NCBI GenBank assembly: GCA_920105625.2
Contig: OV050030.1
Span: 164,151,860 to 164,215,859, forward strand
Reading direction: 5' to 3'
DNA length: 64,000 nucleotides
Source of the DNA: Clusia tigrina
Lineage: Eukaryota; Arthropoda; Insecta; Diptera; Clusiidae
In this document: piece by piece, positions 19,655-31,593 of the stretch
Layout of the letters: each line of letters starts with the position of its first letter
Position numbering within the stretch: the first letter of the stretch is position 1
Program-made: the position numbers and the translations under genes
Notes under the pieces: model-generated
Seen by the model: only the letters and a program-made list of their open reading frames with translations
Databases searched by the model: none
Told to the model about the DNA's origin: nothing

Positions 19655-20043
19655 GATTGTGGTGTAAAGAATTATCTCGAAAGTAAGAAATTCCTGAGGT
19701 GTGTATAAAGTTCTAGAAACATCCAGAAACTTCTACTGTATTGTAGAAGTTTCCACCTCAACCATTCGAAACTATAAAAAGTACAAGACTGTGCAAAGTC
19801 GAGGACATTCGAAGAGAGATCGAAACAGTGTGTACATCGTGCATTCAAATCGAAGCAGCAGTATTTGAAATTGTGATGTTGTAAAGTGATGAAATTTCTT
19901 ATTAAATAAAGTGTTCCGTGAATTGTTAAATAAAGTGCAAATTGTAACAAAGTAAACTTTAAGCCTAATATTAAGTTTGTAAATTGCAATAATTATATAA
20001 AGTTAGTTACTTTAATTTAACCAGTGTTTGTTTAATTACTACA
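19655..20043 (+). promoter_or_regulatory. LTR-like or promoter-like block with heat-shock elements and TATA box
   Basis: Inverted GAA/TTC units typical of heat-shock factor sites lie at 19711-19718 (TTCTAGAA), 19726-19733 (GAAACTTC) and 19746-19753 (GAAGTTTC), directly upstream of TATAAAAA (19773-19780). About 260 bp of A-rich, G-poor sequence follows, like an hsp70 5' leader. The block could also be an LTR: a TGTGG start at 19655, two AATAAAG signals, and an ACTACA end at 20043. No hsp coding sequence follows, so an LTR or a captured promoter is more likely than a heat-shock gene. Confidence 0.45.
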
Positions 20044-20207
20044 GGATCCAGTGGTAGGAATCCGAGTACAAAGAGTTAGAGTAAATTGTCAGGAGGGCAA
20101 TTTCATAACAGAATAAATTGTCAAAAGGGCATTTTCCTCACAATATTTTATTGCTATTAACATTATTAAAATAAATTCCAAACTGTCGTCGACAGAGAAT
20201 TCGTGCA

Positions 20208-22360
20208 ATGATGGACGCTGATAACCCTTCAGGCGTAACTCCGTTCTACACGATTTCCCAAAAATAAAAAAAATATATGTAGTTTTGAAGTGAAAAAGAG
20301 TTCTTCGTCTCCAGATATACCCATAATGGAGGTCTCCCCAAGTATTCTAATCCGCAAGTCGAAAGTTTTGACTGACGTAAGAGCAGAGGTACCAGTGCTA
20401 AGCAGCAGGAAGATGTTACTCCAACTAAACATTTTAAGAAACCAACGCAAACTCGAATGGAGGTAGTGAAACGTAAAAGAATCCTGCTACAGGAAAGAAC
20501 TCTGCTTGAATTAAAAAGAGTAGTGGGTCAAGCCAAAATCGATTTACACTTTTAGATAATGAAGATCAAACAATAAACAAAACATATAAACCATCTTCAA
20601 TTTACTTAAGAGAAAGAAACTATAGCGCTTTAGTTAAAAATTAATACACATTCCTGGTGAAGCAACTTTCATATGATTACCTTAATAAAATGCAATGTAC
20701 ATGAAACCAAAATACAGATTTATAATGAATTAAACTATAGAAAAGTGATTTAAGAACTAGATGGCCATAAAAGCAGCTACTATACATACCAGCTCAAAAG
20801 CAGCAAGCAATTATAGTAATCATCAAAGGCATCGAAAGCAATGTTGATCCTATGGAAATCAAAGACGGTATTAAACAAATTGGTAAAGTGCTTTAACTGC
20901 CAAGAATATGAGCATACAAAAAGTTACTGCACAATACCAAGCGTTTCTGTAATTTGTGGTGACTTGCATGCAGCTTCCACCTGTAGCAAGAGTAAAGATA
21001 ATACTAAAGTCACACGTGTAAAGAAGTCTGAAGTCGGGTTAGACCAACTTCGAAATACCCTTTACCTTTCCTTGTGCGTGCGAGTTCAACAATGGGAATG
21101 TTTTCACAAATCATCGACCCAGTCCTTGTATATGGTTTTCTAGGGTCCATATACGTACTAAAATAAAATTTTTTCCAAAAATATTGTATAGGTCGTCAGT
21201 TATAATATGTCAATAGTGGGCGTGACTGTGAAAGTAACACGTGTGTTTCTGTGGTGTTTGATGTTAGTACCCTCAACCTTCCTGTGAAATTTCGTTGGTG
21301 AATCTTTAACAGGAACCTAGTAATGATTTTTGTTTAATTGTGGGCGTGGCAGTTATATTATAATTTCCATATTCTGCACACACACTAATATGGACCCCAT
21401 GTGTATTTCTGCCAATTTTTTTTCCGATGGCATCAATACGAGCATAGGTAGACTAATTTTAATTTTAGACCCGAAAGTTCCTTATATTAAAATTGGGTGT
21501 GTCGTTTCTCTGATCAACCCTTTTTGTTACAGATAGCTGTATAATGTGAAAATGTTCCTTCCCGTAATATTAAGGTGTGAATATTTGTTGATAGTGGTCG
21601 TGGCAGGTAATATATTCCGCCCACTGCTAGCAAAGTCTCCATATCTCATATCTCCAACATCTCCATAAGTACCAAATTGCGTCACTATTCCATCAATTGG
21701 GCTTAAGTTATAGTCATTTTGAGAAAGGTGAGAAAAGTTTCTTATATGGGAGGTAGGCGTGGTCTTTGTCCAAATCGGCCCATATAGCAATCTGGTTCTG
21801 TATCTTTGTCCAGTCTGTCCCTTTGCAAAATTTCATTAAGGTGGCTCTAATGGTATACGAGTACAAAAAAGTGGCGCAGACGGACAGAGGGACGGACAGA
21901 CGGATAGACGGAAAGACTGACAGATGGATGAACAAAATAAAAATTACTTAAAAAGTGATTCTCAAAATATCTGTATATGCCCATACCTACCACGCCTCCT
22001 TCTTGAAATTGCAATCCCTCTCAAAAGCACAAATCTAGTATACCCTTTTCACGTTCTTTAAAGGTAAAAGGTATAAAAAAGTAACAACTGTGGCGGTAAC
22101 CATAATGCGACTTATAGGGGCTGTCCGGTTTTTGCACAACCAAAGCTTATAACCCAAATTAAATTCACCTCCCCATATAAACACCGAAACGTTACACACT
22201 TTAACACGCTACAATATCAAAGCACATTCGCAGATATATTTAAGGTAGCCCAGCTGCAGTAAAATCAAAAGGAACCATTGAAAAATAGCCTCGAAGAAAC
22301 CCTCCAAATACTTCTCAATAATATTTATCAGTTTATGTCTGGAATGCAAAACATGATGCC
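20208..22360 (+). pseudogene. Jockey-like ORF1 (gag-like) relic
   Basis: A start at 20208 (MMDADNPSG) is soon followed by stops. The clear part is the zinc-knuckle region CFNCQEYEHTKSYC and CGDLHAASTC (about 20890-20990). After the inserted repeat it resumes with NNCGGNHNATYRGCPVF (about 22085-22135) and KFTSPYKHRNVTHF. This is the usual three-knuckle array of Jockey-type ORF1 proteins, which bind element RNA. Many stops make it non-functional. The inverted copy at 23092-23690 gives the uninterrupted version (TCSKSKDNTRVKKCSSCGG). Confidence 0.75.
21028..22078. mobile_element. Non-autonomous repeat inserted in Jockey ORF1 (1.05 kb)
   Basis: It separates VKK from NNCGGN in ORF1, which are adjacent in the inverted Jockey copy. 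AAGT is present on both sides (21024-21027, 22079-22082), a likely target duplication. It contains a GGACGGACAGACGG-type run (about 21885-21920) and ends AAAGGTAAAAGGTATAAAA, features common in short dipteran repeats. It has no coding capacity and the family was not determined. Confidence 0.65.
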
Positions 22361-22394
22361 AGCGCTCCTATCGAAACCATGTATAACTTCAAAG

Positions 22395-23035
22395 ATTGCC
22401 ACTGGAATGCAAACGGTCTACCCAACACAAATTGAAAATCGAAAGCTTCCTCAATAGAAATCAGATAGACATAATGCTGTTCTCCGAGACGCATCTGACT
22501 CAAAAGAACTGTTTCATAATTAGCGGCTAAAATTTCGACGACACAAAACATCCCAAAAGGAAAAGCTTGTGGGGGTACTGGCATTCTTATTGAGAGCAGG
22601 ATTAAACACCACGTCCTAGAAGATGTTAGTGAAGACTATCTACAAAGCACATCTATCTGCTAAAAGAATTTGTGGGCAACATAACAATTGACGCCAAAAT
22701 TCAGAATTACTGAAGAAAATTACAAAGGCTTTTTGAATTCTCTTGCTCGTAGATTCTTAGCAGCAGCCGATTTCAACGCCAAACATACACAATGGTGCTA
22801 TTCACTCCAAGAGGAATGAACCTCCAGTCTGTTCTGGCAAACATGATGTGGGACGTGATATCTTCCGGTGAACCAACTTATTGGCATTCTAATCAAAAAA
22901 ATGCCAGATATAATCGACTTCGGCATATCCAAACAACTAAAGTGAAAACAACACACGGCAGTATCTTCATATGATCTATCCTCTGATCACTCACTAACAA
23001 TAATTACAATTGATGATTTAAAAAAAGAGTGGAAT
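22395..23035 (+). pseudogene. Jockey-like ORF2 endonuclease fragment
   Basis: Broken frames give KIATGMQTVYPTQIENRK (family form KIATWNANGLP), then AADFNAKHTQW (about 22760-22795), PDIIDFGISKQL and SSYDLSSDHSLTIITIDDL (about 22965-23020). These are the start, the GDFNAKH-type core and the SDH end of the APE-type endonuclease. RT is missing. Frames shift several times and nothing intact is left. Confidence 0.72.
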
Positions 23036-23091
23036 ATCACAGCAAAAAGAACATCAACTGAATAAAGTATTGTAAGTATACAAGCTCGAAC

Positions 23092-23690
23092 ATAAATCTG
23101 ATTTCTATTGAGGATACTTTCGATTTCCCATTTGTCTTGGGTAGACTGTTTACATTCCAGTGGCCAAGTTTTTTGGTATTCATTGTTTCGATAGTGGCGC
23201 TTGCATTAGCAGCGATTGATTTCGCATCATTTCATGGATAATTTTCTGCATTCCAGACATAAACTGATAAATATTATTGAGAGGTGTTTGCAGGGTTTCT
23301 TCAAAGCTATTTTTCGATATTTCCTTTTGAATTTGTTGCGGCTGCGCAGCCTTACTATATTTGGGTATGTTGTTTGATTTTTTTGCGTGTTAATGTGTAA
23401 CTTTTGGGTGTTCATTTGGGGAAGTGAATTTAATTTGGGGTATAAGTTTTTGTTTCACTACTGTAAAAACCGGACAAACCCCATAATTCGCAGTAGGGTT
23501 ACCACCACAGCTGCTACATTTCTTGACTCTAGTATTATCTTTACTCTTGCTACAGGTGGAAGAGGCGTGCAAGTCACCACAAATTATGCAAATGATGGGT
23601 AGTGTGCAGTAACTTTTTGTATGCTCATATTCTGGCCAGTTAAAGCACTGTATGAGTATACTTCGCTTATGTGTACATGAATTATATATA
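23092..23690 (-). pseudogene. Second Jockey-like copy, minus strand: ORF1 3' half and ORF2 start
   Basis: The minus strand from 23690 reads CFNWPEYEHTKSYC, CGDLHASSTCSKSKDN and CSSCGGNPTANYGVCPVF in one 107-codon frame, then the spacer, ending at the first codons of ORF2 near 23092. It matches 20890-22465 of the plus-strand copy without the 1.05 kb insertion. The two copies meet in inverted orientation near 23060-23092. Confidence 0.75.
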
Positions 23691-23691
23691 T

Positions 23692-23876
23692 TGTGCTGTA
23701 TTGACCGCAACATAGATGGTCGATATTCATACTCTTGCTTCTTTATTCGTCAACTCTCAATCGTACAATGAATGTGTTTTATATGGTAAGTAAAGTAAAT
23801 TATGGTGTACATGTAAATGGTGTGTATGTATTTAATATATTAATGTAAATGAGATGACGCTAGGTTTAAAATCACA
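23692..23876 (-). repeat. Uninterrupted LTR of element D1
   Basis: It shares TAGATGGTCGATATTC...AATCGTACAATGAATGTG with 28356-28452 and the TTTAATATATTAATGTAAATGAGA part with 33316-33448. It therefore shows, in one piece, the two LTR halves that are separated by E in the array. Edges are by alignment by eye. Confidence 0.7.
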
Positions 23877-23959
23877 ATACCTAATACGCCCCCTTTTAAG
23901 TTTTTATTCAATTATGTATTGTTCAATAGAGAAGAAAAAAAAATTATTTATATACTTTT

Positions 23960-26900
23960 TTTTAGGGAGCCTAGCTCTAGGCCTTAAAATTCTAGTAGAC
24001 ATGTTTTCTTCATACACATTATTCGTATTTGTGTTAATATGGTTCTCATTTCTATTCATGGTTAATTCAACACTTTCATTTTCTTTTGTTACATTTTCAG
24101 ATGATTCTTCTAAATCATTTATAGGATGTGGTGTTTCAACTGTTTGATCTGCATTTGATTCCGAAACCGCGCTAGTCAATGCAACATGATTGTCATTATC
24201 GACAGATTGAATATTATCAACTCCTGTTCGAAACTGATCAGTATGCCTTTTTATGGTTCTTTGATTCGTTAGTAAACAATAGTACGATCGAGGACCAATT
24301 TTTTTTGAAATAATGGCTGGTGTCCTAGATTGCTTTTTTTGGATTGGTATAGTCGCCTGCAAAAACATTTTGTCCCTCTTTGAAATTAATATCCTCCTTT
24401 GTAATTCGAAATCAATCTTTCTTGTTTTTCCACAATGTTTTCTTTTATGAGTGGAGGTTTGATGAGGTCAAGTCTGTTGCTTATCGATCTACCCAGGAAT
24501 ACTTGAGATGGACTTTCTTCCGTTGTGCAGTGTTTCATGTTCCTATAGTCTAACAGAAATCTATTTAAGATTACATCGAAGTTTTCATTTTTATTTGATT
24601 TAATATTCGCTAAAATAGATTTTTTTAAAGTTTTTATAAATATCTCTGCTGGTCTTGGTCGCAGGATGCCTCGGAGAAGTAAGTACATGTTTTATTCCAT
24701 TGTCTTTTATCAACTTTTCAAATTGTTCAGATACAAATTGTCTGCCATTATCACTTACGATAATGCGTGGAATGCCGAATCGGCAGAAAGTTTCCCTAAG
24801 TTTATTTTCTACAAAATTTGAAGTGATATCCTTTGTTTTGAAAACTTCTGTCCATTTTGAATACGAATCAATTATAACGAAAAGATGGTGGTTATTGATT
24901 GGGCCTGCAAAGTCTATATTATCCTTTGCCATATTGAGTTTGTACGTTTCCATGGAATAATAGGACTCTTTTCAGGACTTTGTTGATGTTGCTGACATGG
25001 TAGATACGATATAATCAAATATTCTATATCTTTATCTAATTGGGCCACCAGACGAATGATCTGGCTAGCGCCTTAGTTTTTACAATTCCTAAGTGTGATT
25101 CATGGAGAGTTTCAAGAATATGTTTTTGAAGTTTTGCTGGTATTATGGTTCTATAACCCCACAATAAACAATCCTGCTCCACTGAAAGTTCAGTGCATCT
25201 TGTTGTGTATGCTTCATATTATTTTCCCTTTAAATCTTTAATGCTACCTAGCTTAGTGTGTTCACGTCTTGTTTCACGTGCAACGTCCTTGAAATCCAGA
25301 TTTAAAACATTATTCTGCGTTAGATAATTATCTGAAGTGCTGCTATCATCAAGATTTTCTTTGTTCTCTGTTTGTGGTAGTCTAGAAAGATTGTGAGCCT
25401 GGTGTTATAACCCTTTCACATACTCTATCTTGTAACTAAAGCCTGACAAAATGAAGGCCCACCGTTGTGTGCGTGCAGCAGCCATGTCTGGTATGCCTTT
25501 ATTTTCTCCAAGAATTGATAGTAAAGGCTTGTGGCCAGTTTTAAGCGTAAAACTGTTGCCAATTAAATATTGCTTTAATTTGTTTACGCAGAATACTAGA
25601 GGAAAAGCTTCTTTCTGGTAAGTGCTGTACTTCTGTTCAGATTTCGACAGAGCTCGAGACACAAAAGCGATTGGCTTAAGTTCTTTGTTCGGGAACTCGT
25701 GAGAAAGTACACCAGCTACGGCGTAATTTGAAGCATTAGTTGTAAGTTATATTGATAATCTCGGATTAAAATGAACTAAAACCTTGTCTGATGTTATTTC
25801 TTTGTTTATTTCTTCATATGCTATTTGACATTCATTTGACCAATGAAATTTTATATTTTTTTGTAAAAGTTTATACAAAGGTATTAAACTTATCAGAAAA
25901 TTTATCGATGAATTTTGCATAATAATTTACCATGCCCAAGAATGCTCGCAATTCAGAGACACTCTTTGGAACTGGTCCTTTTAAAACTGAATCTATTTTG
26001 TCTATGTTTTTGTAAAGGCCTTTTTTAAAATTTCTTCTTTTAGAAACTTCTTCTTTTAGAAACTCACATTTTTTTAAATTTGGTTTAAGACCTGCTTCTT
26101 GAAGCCTTCTTAAAACAAATTTTAGATTCTAAATAGGCTCTGAAATATCTTTTCCAGATACTATAATGTCATCTTGGTATTCAAGTACATACGGGATGCC
26201 TCTTAACAAGTTTTCAATTGTGTTCTGAAAAATTGCAGCAGCCTCCAAATGGTAACCACTTCATATTCAGTGTGCCAATGTGTGTAGATCAAGTACACAA
26301 AAGCTGGGATTTTTCATCCTGTGTTCCTCTTCCTGAAGTGCTGCGAAAATTTCATCAATTAAGGGTAACGGATATTTGAAATCTGTGAGATGTTTATTTA
26401 CAGTGACCTTATAATCCCCACAGATTCTGATTTCCCCATTGGGTTTCAAAATTTGAACTAGTGGGGTCCCCCATTCAGAACGATCTACCGGTTATAATAC
26501 ATCTTTCGCTATTAAATCTATAAGATCTTTTTCAATTTTACTCTTCCAAACTAGTGATAAAGGACGTGGTTTAAAAAAAATTGGATTTGAATCATTATAT
26601 ATTGGTAGTGATATTTCACCAAATTTATAACACCCTAATCCTCCATCGAAAACATCTGCAAATTCATTCTTAATTTGCTCAATAATTAACGAATATTCGC
26701 AAGAAATATTGATTGAATTCACTTGTATAAGTTGAAATTTGAATTTCCTCAAAAAATTTCTACCAAATAGAGGAATGTTTTTATTGTCTGTAACTATGAG
26801 TTTAACACTTGTTGTTGTACCATTAGATTGTACAGATTCGTAATATTCGCCTAATGTTTTTATTTTATTCCCATTAAAGTCAACAAACGGATCAGTATAA

Positions 26901-27060
26901 GGAGAAAGACGTACTCTTTTATTCAATTTCTCGATAAATGATTTCGATACTATACAACACGGAGCGCCGGAGTCACAAATTACATCAAACGATTTTCCTG
27001 GAATTTTTACTGTTATGCTGTATAGATCAGTCGAATCAGTTGAACCATCTCTTTTATGAT
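23960..27060 (-). pseudogene. Element D1 pol (PR-RT-RNase H-integrase)
   Basis: Protease has CDSGAPCCIVSK (about 26990-26950). RT has PLSLVWKSKIEKDLID, EWGTPLVPILKPNG, ICGDYKVTVNKH and the catalytic YQDDIIVSGKD (about 26180-26145). RNase H has SRALSKSEQKYSTYQKE and RTQRWAFILSGFSY. Integrase has IDSYSKWTEVFK, IVSDNGRQFVSEQ and SWKPAII-type C-terminal text in separate frames. Several frameshifts and stops, a deletion of about 35 bp near 26315 and loss of the RT motif A segment make it inactive. The D1 integrase core (24600-24953) reads identically in D2. Confidence 0.85.
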
Positions 27061-27099
27061 TAAGGCTAAAAATAGAAAAATTGTTAAATTCACTTTAAT

Positions 27100-27990
27100 C
27101 TGTACTTTCAATACTTGAATGAGATCTCGATACGTAATTTACAGGATTTTTTTTTCTTCGACAAATGGATGCTAAGCTCCCCAACTTGCCACAATGATAA
27201 CAATTGCTGTCCTTATAACGACAAACATTCGATGCATGGTTTCTCCAGCCACAATGAGTACAAGCCTCTGCTGTTTGTTTTGATTTTCAATACTCGAGTT
27301 ATGCTGTTTTTGCGAATAGTCATTGTTGCTGCCTTTCTTCTTGTTATTGTTGTTGCTTCATCCGAACTTGCTGCTGCTATTTCGTTCAATTCCACTGCCA
27401 TACCTGTTGTTCTTGTTGTTGTTTTTGTTCCGGTTCATATTGCCTTTGTTGCTTTTGATATAATTGACATCTGATTTAGTAGAAGTGATTTTCATCTCTG
27501 TGATGAGTGCTTTGCGTAATGCTTCTTCTATGGTTATTTTCTCATCCTCCTCACACAATCGAACAAATAACTTTTCTCTTATTCCCATAATGAAACGATC
27601 CAAAATAAATGCTGGTAGGTTTGTTCCAAACTTTCATGAGAGTGCGAGTTTTCTTACCCTTGCATGCCACTCCGACACTGTTTCATTTTCATTTTGAACT
27701 GCGCAATGAAATATTTTACATTCTCGAACCACAATTGTTGGTGGAGTATAATGTGTTTTAAGGAGATCACTCAACTCTTTATATGGCTTAGAAACGGGAG
27801 TATCCGGACTACATATGTAAGTACAATATATTGCATATATGCAGTATATTTCCGCAAAATGAATTTCTAATTTCTCTTTCTAGAGAAGCCACGACTCATT
27901 ATTGGGAAGAAACTGTAATATATTATTAGAATGGTATATTCTAACGGTACCATTTTCGAAAGTTTGACTTTGATTTTGACCTTGGTTCAT
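27100..27990 (-). pseudogene. Element D1 gag
   Basis: The start at 27990 gives MNQGQNQSQTFENG. TAG at 27880-27882 follows ESWLL, where related gags have Tyr. The downstream part has TPVSKPYKELCDLLK, SEWHARVRKLALS and DRFIMGIREKLFVRL, the gag text of K02A2.6-type elements. A Lys/Asn-rich stretch and two zinc knuckles follow (CTHCGWRNHASNVC and CYHCGKLGSLASIC, about 27266-27165). A segment of about 60 bp after KEKLEIHFAE is replaced by AT-rich text. A one-base loss near 27285 shifts the frame before the knuckles. Confidence 0.85.
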
Positions 27991-28521
27991 TTTAACAGCA
28001 CATGTATGAAAATTTCTTTAAAATATTATTTCCAAAATGTATTACTTTTATATTTATTTTTTTTTTATTATGTATGTATTTATTTTTGTATTATACAATT
28101 GTCTTTCGAAGCGTGATACCGTTTTATATTCGCTTTTAAACAGTTTAACGTTTTACATATGTATGTACATATGAGTATATGTTTATGCATTAGCTGAGTT
28201 TTGATTTGTAATTACAAATTTCACTTTATGTATTACTGTACTGTTTTTGTTGCATGTATTTACATACAAAAAAAATTTTATTCAATTTTTCAATTAATTG
28301 TTCTTTTAGTTTTTTTTTTTTAAACTTTTATTTCATTTTTCACATCGACGCCAAATGTGCTTTATTGACAGTAACGTAGATGGTCGATATTCACACTCTT
28401 GCTTCTTTATTCGTCAACTCTCAATCGTACAATGAATGTGTCTTATATGGTAGGTTAGGTTAGGTTAATGTGGCAGCCAGTCCAAGGGCCAGCTCACTCA
28501 GACCACCATGGGTCCATTGAT

Positions 28522-31500
28522 TCACTCGTCGAACCATTTTGAAGCCCTAAAACAGCGCAGGATTTGTTTGATATTCGCGCTAGACACCTCTGTAAGAGAG
28601 CTAAAAGCGTATTTGCCTAAAGAGCCCGCTCTGCTTCTAGCCAGAGCGGGGCAACGACAGAAGAGATGTTCCACAGTCTCCTCCTTGTCCTCATCCCCAC
28701 AGCTTCTGCAGTATTCATGAGAGAATACTCCTAGCATGAGAGCATGTCTGCCGAAAAGCCAGTGACCAGTTATACATGCCACGACCTTAGAGATATTCTC
28801 TCTTGGCAGGGCAAGCATGTCTCTAGTTTTCCTATTATTAAGTTCCGGCCACATTAGCCTAGTCGTTAAGCAAGTGCCCTCTTGTGCCCAAGACCCATTT
28901 GTCTCACGCACGACCCTATCCTTCAGCATCAGTTTACAGGTGGCAATTGGTATTCCAATCTCACATCTGTCCGTGCCTAAAGGAAGATTGGTACCCCATC
29001 TGGCTAAGTCATCAGCCCCACAGTTTACCGGAATATCTCTATGCCCCGGAACCCATATAAGGCGTACCTGGAAAACGGTACTGATGTCATTTAGGGCTGC
29101 TCGGCACCGAATTCATTGACAATATGGCCGCCTGGCTATCCGAGTAGATATTTATAATATTTTTTGTTACGGCATGTCTATTTAAGTAGACGGCTACCTC
29201 ATTTATGGCTAGGAGCTCTGCTTGATAAATACTGCAGTGGTCGGGGAGACGGAAAGAAAGTCCCAGTCCCAATTCTTGTGAGAAAACTCCAAAACCGACG
29301 CTATCGTCAAGTTTGGATCCGTCAGTGTAGAAATTAAGTTCCCCCCTTCTCCATGGCATTGGTGTTTGCCACTCTCTTCTAGACGGAATATATGTCTGGA
29401 AGTGCCTATCGAAGTTGAGATTAGGTATAGAGTGGTCAATGTGTTGGATAGAACTACTCCAGGTATGCGCAATAGTCGAGTGACCAATCTGCCGATCATG
29501 CCATAACGCCGCACATTTCAGCCTTAGTGCTGATTTGGCGGCCACTTGTTTCCCTACCAGCTTTAATGTAGGTAGGTTGAGTATTACTTCTAAAGCTTTA
29601 GTAGGCGTGGTCCTTAAGGCACTAGAGATGCATAAAAAAGCCGTACTTTGGACCTTGCTCAGAAGCTTCAAATAGTTTTGTTTCTGAGTGGCTGGCCACC
29701 ATACCAGTATTCCATATAGCAATATGGATCTGACCATCGAAATGTATAGCCAGTGCATAATTCTTGGGGATAGCCCCCACCTGATTCCGACCGCTTTTTT
29801 ACATGTGTACAATGCAATATTGGCCTTTCTGACTCTTTCTTCAATATTGGGTTTCCAGGTAAGTTTTCTATCTGGTACTAGTCCCAAATATCTAACTGTC
29901 TCCTTCATCGGAATTTCCACACCTTTGTATGTTAGCGGGGAGACCTCAGGAGATCTATTTTTCTTAGAAAAAATGATTAATTCCATTTTATCAGGGTTGA
30001 ACCCTAATCCCCCTTTTTCCCGTCCAACCAGTAAGCGTGGCCATGCTAGAGCGCAAAATATCCATAAGAGTGTTTGGATATTTCCCTCTGATCACAATTG
30101 CCAAGTCATCAACATAGGCGACGACATGGCAACCCTCCCTCTCTAGGGCTAGCAGTAATGAATTTCCCGCCAAATTCCAGAGCAGGGGGGAGAGGACTCC
30201 TCCCTGAGGAGTGCCTCTGCAGACCTGTCTGCTTAAGGTGTGGGATCCTAAGCTGGCAGTTACCTATCTGCTGACGAGTATCATCTCTACCATCGCTACC
30301 ATATTTGGATCGACGCCCAGAGCTTCTAACGCTCCCGTAATCGCAGTCGCATTTATGTTGTTGAAAGCGCCTTCTATGTCAATGAACGCCGCTAGTGCGA
30401 AATCTTTCTGCTGGATGGCTTTTTCCACTATACCAATAAGTACGTGTAACGCAGTCTTTGTCGATTTGCCCTTCATGTATGCATGTTGTGCCGAGGAGAT
30501 TCTACCAGTTGGTATAGCTTCCCGTAAGTGTGCATCCATCAATCTCTCCAGTGTTTTAGGAGGAAAGACGTGAGACTGATTGGTCTGAAGTCTTTAGGAT
30601 TTACATGAGAGGACCTGCCTGCCTTGGGTATGAAGGAAACGTTATTTTCTCTCCATCTCAGCGGTATATAGCCCATGTTAAGACAGCTTCTAATTGCAGT
30701 CACAACCCAGGGCGTAATTATGTCCCGTGATTGTTGCAGTTCTGCTGGATAAATTTCATCCGGACCCGGAGACTTATATGGACCAATGGTGTTAATGGCC
30801 CACTGAACTTTGTCAACTGTAACTATCGCATTACCAATCTCAGACTGCCTGCCCCTAGGTGTCGGGTTATCACCCTCCACTATGCTACTGCCTGGAAAAT
30901 ACGTATCTAAGAGAAGAGCCAAAGATTCTTCGCTCGATTCACTCCACACATCACCCGGACCTTTAAGATAGCCCAGGTTGTGTGGTGTCCTCGCTAGGAT
31001 TCTTGTTAGTCTAGCTGCTTCCGATGTTTCTTCCACATCCCTACAATAATTTTGCCAGGAATGTCGCTGCGCAGTTCTGGTTGCTTTCTTGTATATTTTT
31101 AGCAAAGCCTTGTACGCTTCCCAGTCCGCGAGCAGTCCCGAAGTTTTAGCCCTGTTAAATAACTGCCTATTGAACTTCCGGAGAAGGCCTAGATCCATTG
31201 ACCACCAAGGTGGTTTGTCCTTGCCTCTCAGTTTTACAACCGGGCACCCGGCTGTCAGTGAACTATTCAGGGCCGTGGTTACTTGATTGATCAGCTCGTC
31301 TAATTCCACAGGGGGAGCTCAGCGCTTGCCGCCACCGTATCGCCATTACTTAACTGTGGAAGCAAAAAGATGTTAATGTTATCCTTTGCTACTATACTCT
31401 GAGCGGCTATCATCTTGAAGCCTCTCATCTTCAAACCGCAGATTTTGTTGCCGCATATCCACGGCTCTTGGATGAGGGCCACGTCAAAACCACCGGAACC

Positions 31501-31593
31501 CAGGCGGACATCAAGTTCGCAGAGGCGAATTAACAATGGTGGAGGTTTATTTGGATCAGCTTCATAAGAATCTGTCCTTCTTACATCCACCAT
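28522..31593 (-). pseudogene. Element E1 ORF2 (endonuclease-RT-RNase H)
   Basis: The endonuclease start (DVALIQEPWICG) is followed by a deletion from AELP straight into VELDELINQVTT, so the catalytic core is gone. RT: NNVSFIPKAGRSSHVNPKDF, AYMKGKSTKTALHVLIG, AFIDIEGAFNNINAT and AYVDDLAIVIRG. RNase H: LNFYTDGSKLDDSVGFGVF and IYSDSQAAI, then a frameshift after AILSMNSV that is shared by E2 and E3. C-terminal knuckle CRSCGDEDKEETVEHLFC and the end CFRASKWFDE. ORF1's stop is mutated (TAA to TTA) and a 1-nt loss puts the endonuclease into the ORF1 frame. Confidence 0.85.

Larger units (their letters stand above)
20200..23060 (+). mobile_element. Jockey-like non-LTR element, decayed, plus strand
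   Basis: ORF1 text with gag knuckles is followed by ORF2 endonuclease text. Reverse transcriptase is absent and the element ends near 23060 against an inverted second copy. It is interrupted at 21028-22078 by an unrelated repeat. Confidence 0.75.
23692..28452 (-). mobile_element. K02A2.6-like Ty3/gypsy element D, copy 1
   Basis: The minus-strand order from right to left is LTR half (28356-28452, cut by E1), primer-binding site (28341-28355, TTTGGCGTCGATGTG), gag, protease, RT, RNase H, integrase, purine tract (near 23890-23900), and a complete short LTR at 23692-23876 (TGTGCT...ATCACA). It is the leftmost unit of the D-E array and the only D copy whose left LTR carries no E insertion. Confidence 0.85.

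Noticed and set aside
19655..20460. hsp70-type heat-shock gene
   Set aside because: Heat-shock elements and TATA are present, but no HSP70 coding sequence follows; the next sequence is Jockey-like ORF1.
28453..28467. Telomere sequence
   Set aside because: Only three units at the end of a retrotransposon, repeated once per E copy, so this is not a telomeric array.
29688..30573. Plus-strand ORFs over element E RT (repeated at 39213 and 54780)
   Set aside because: They are shadows of the minus-strand RT frame, which carries clear catalytic motifs.
30211..30573. Programmed frameshifting as explanation for breaks in E ORF1 and RNase H
   Set aside because: The shifts lie inside conserved domains and no slippery heptamer with a downstream structure is evident; shared decay is simpler.
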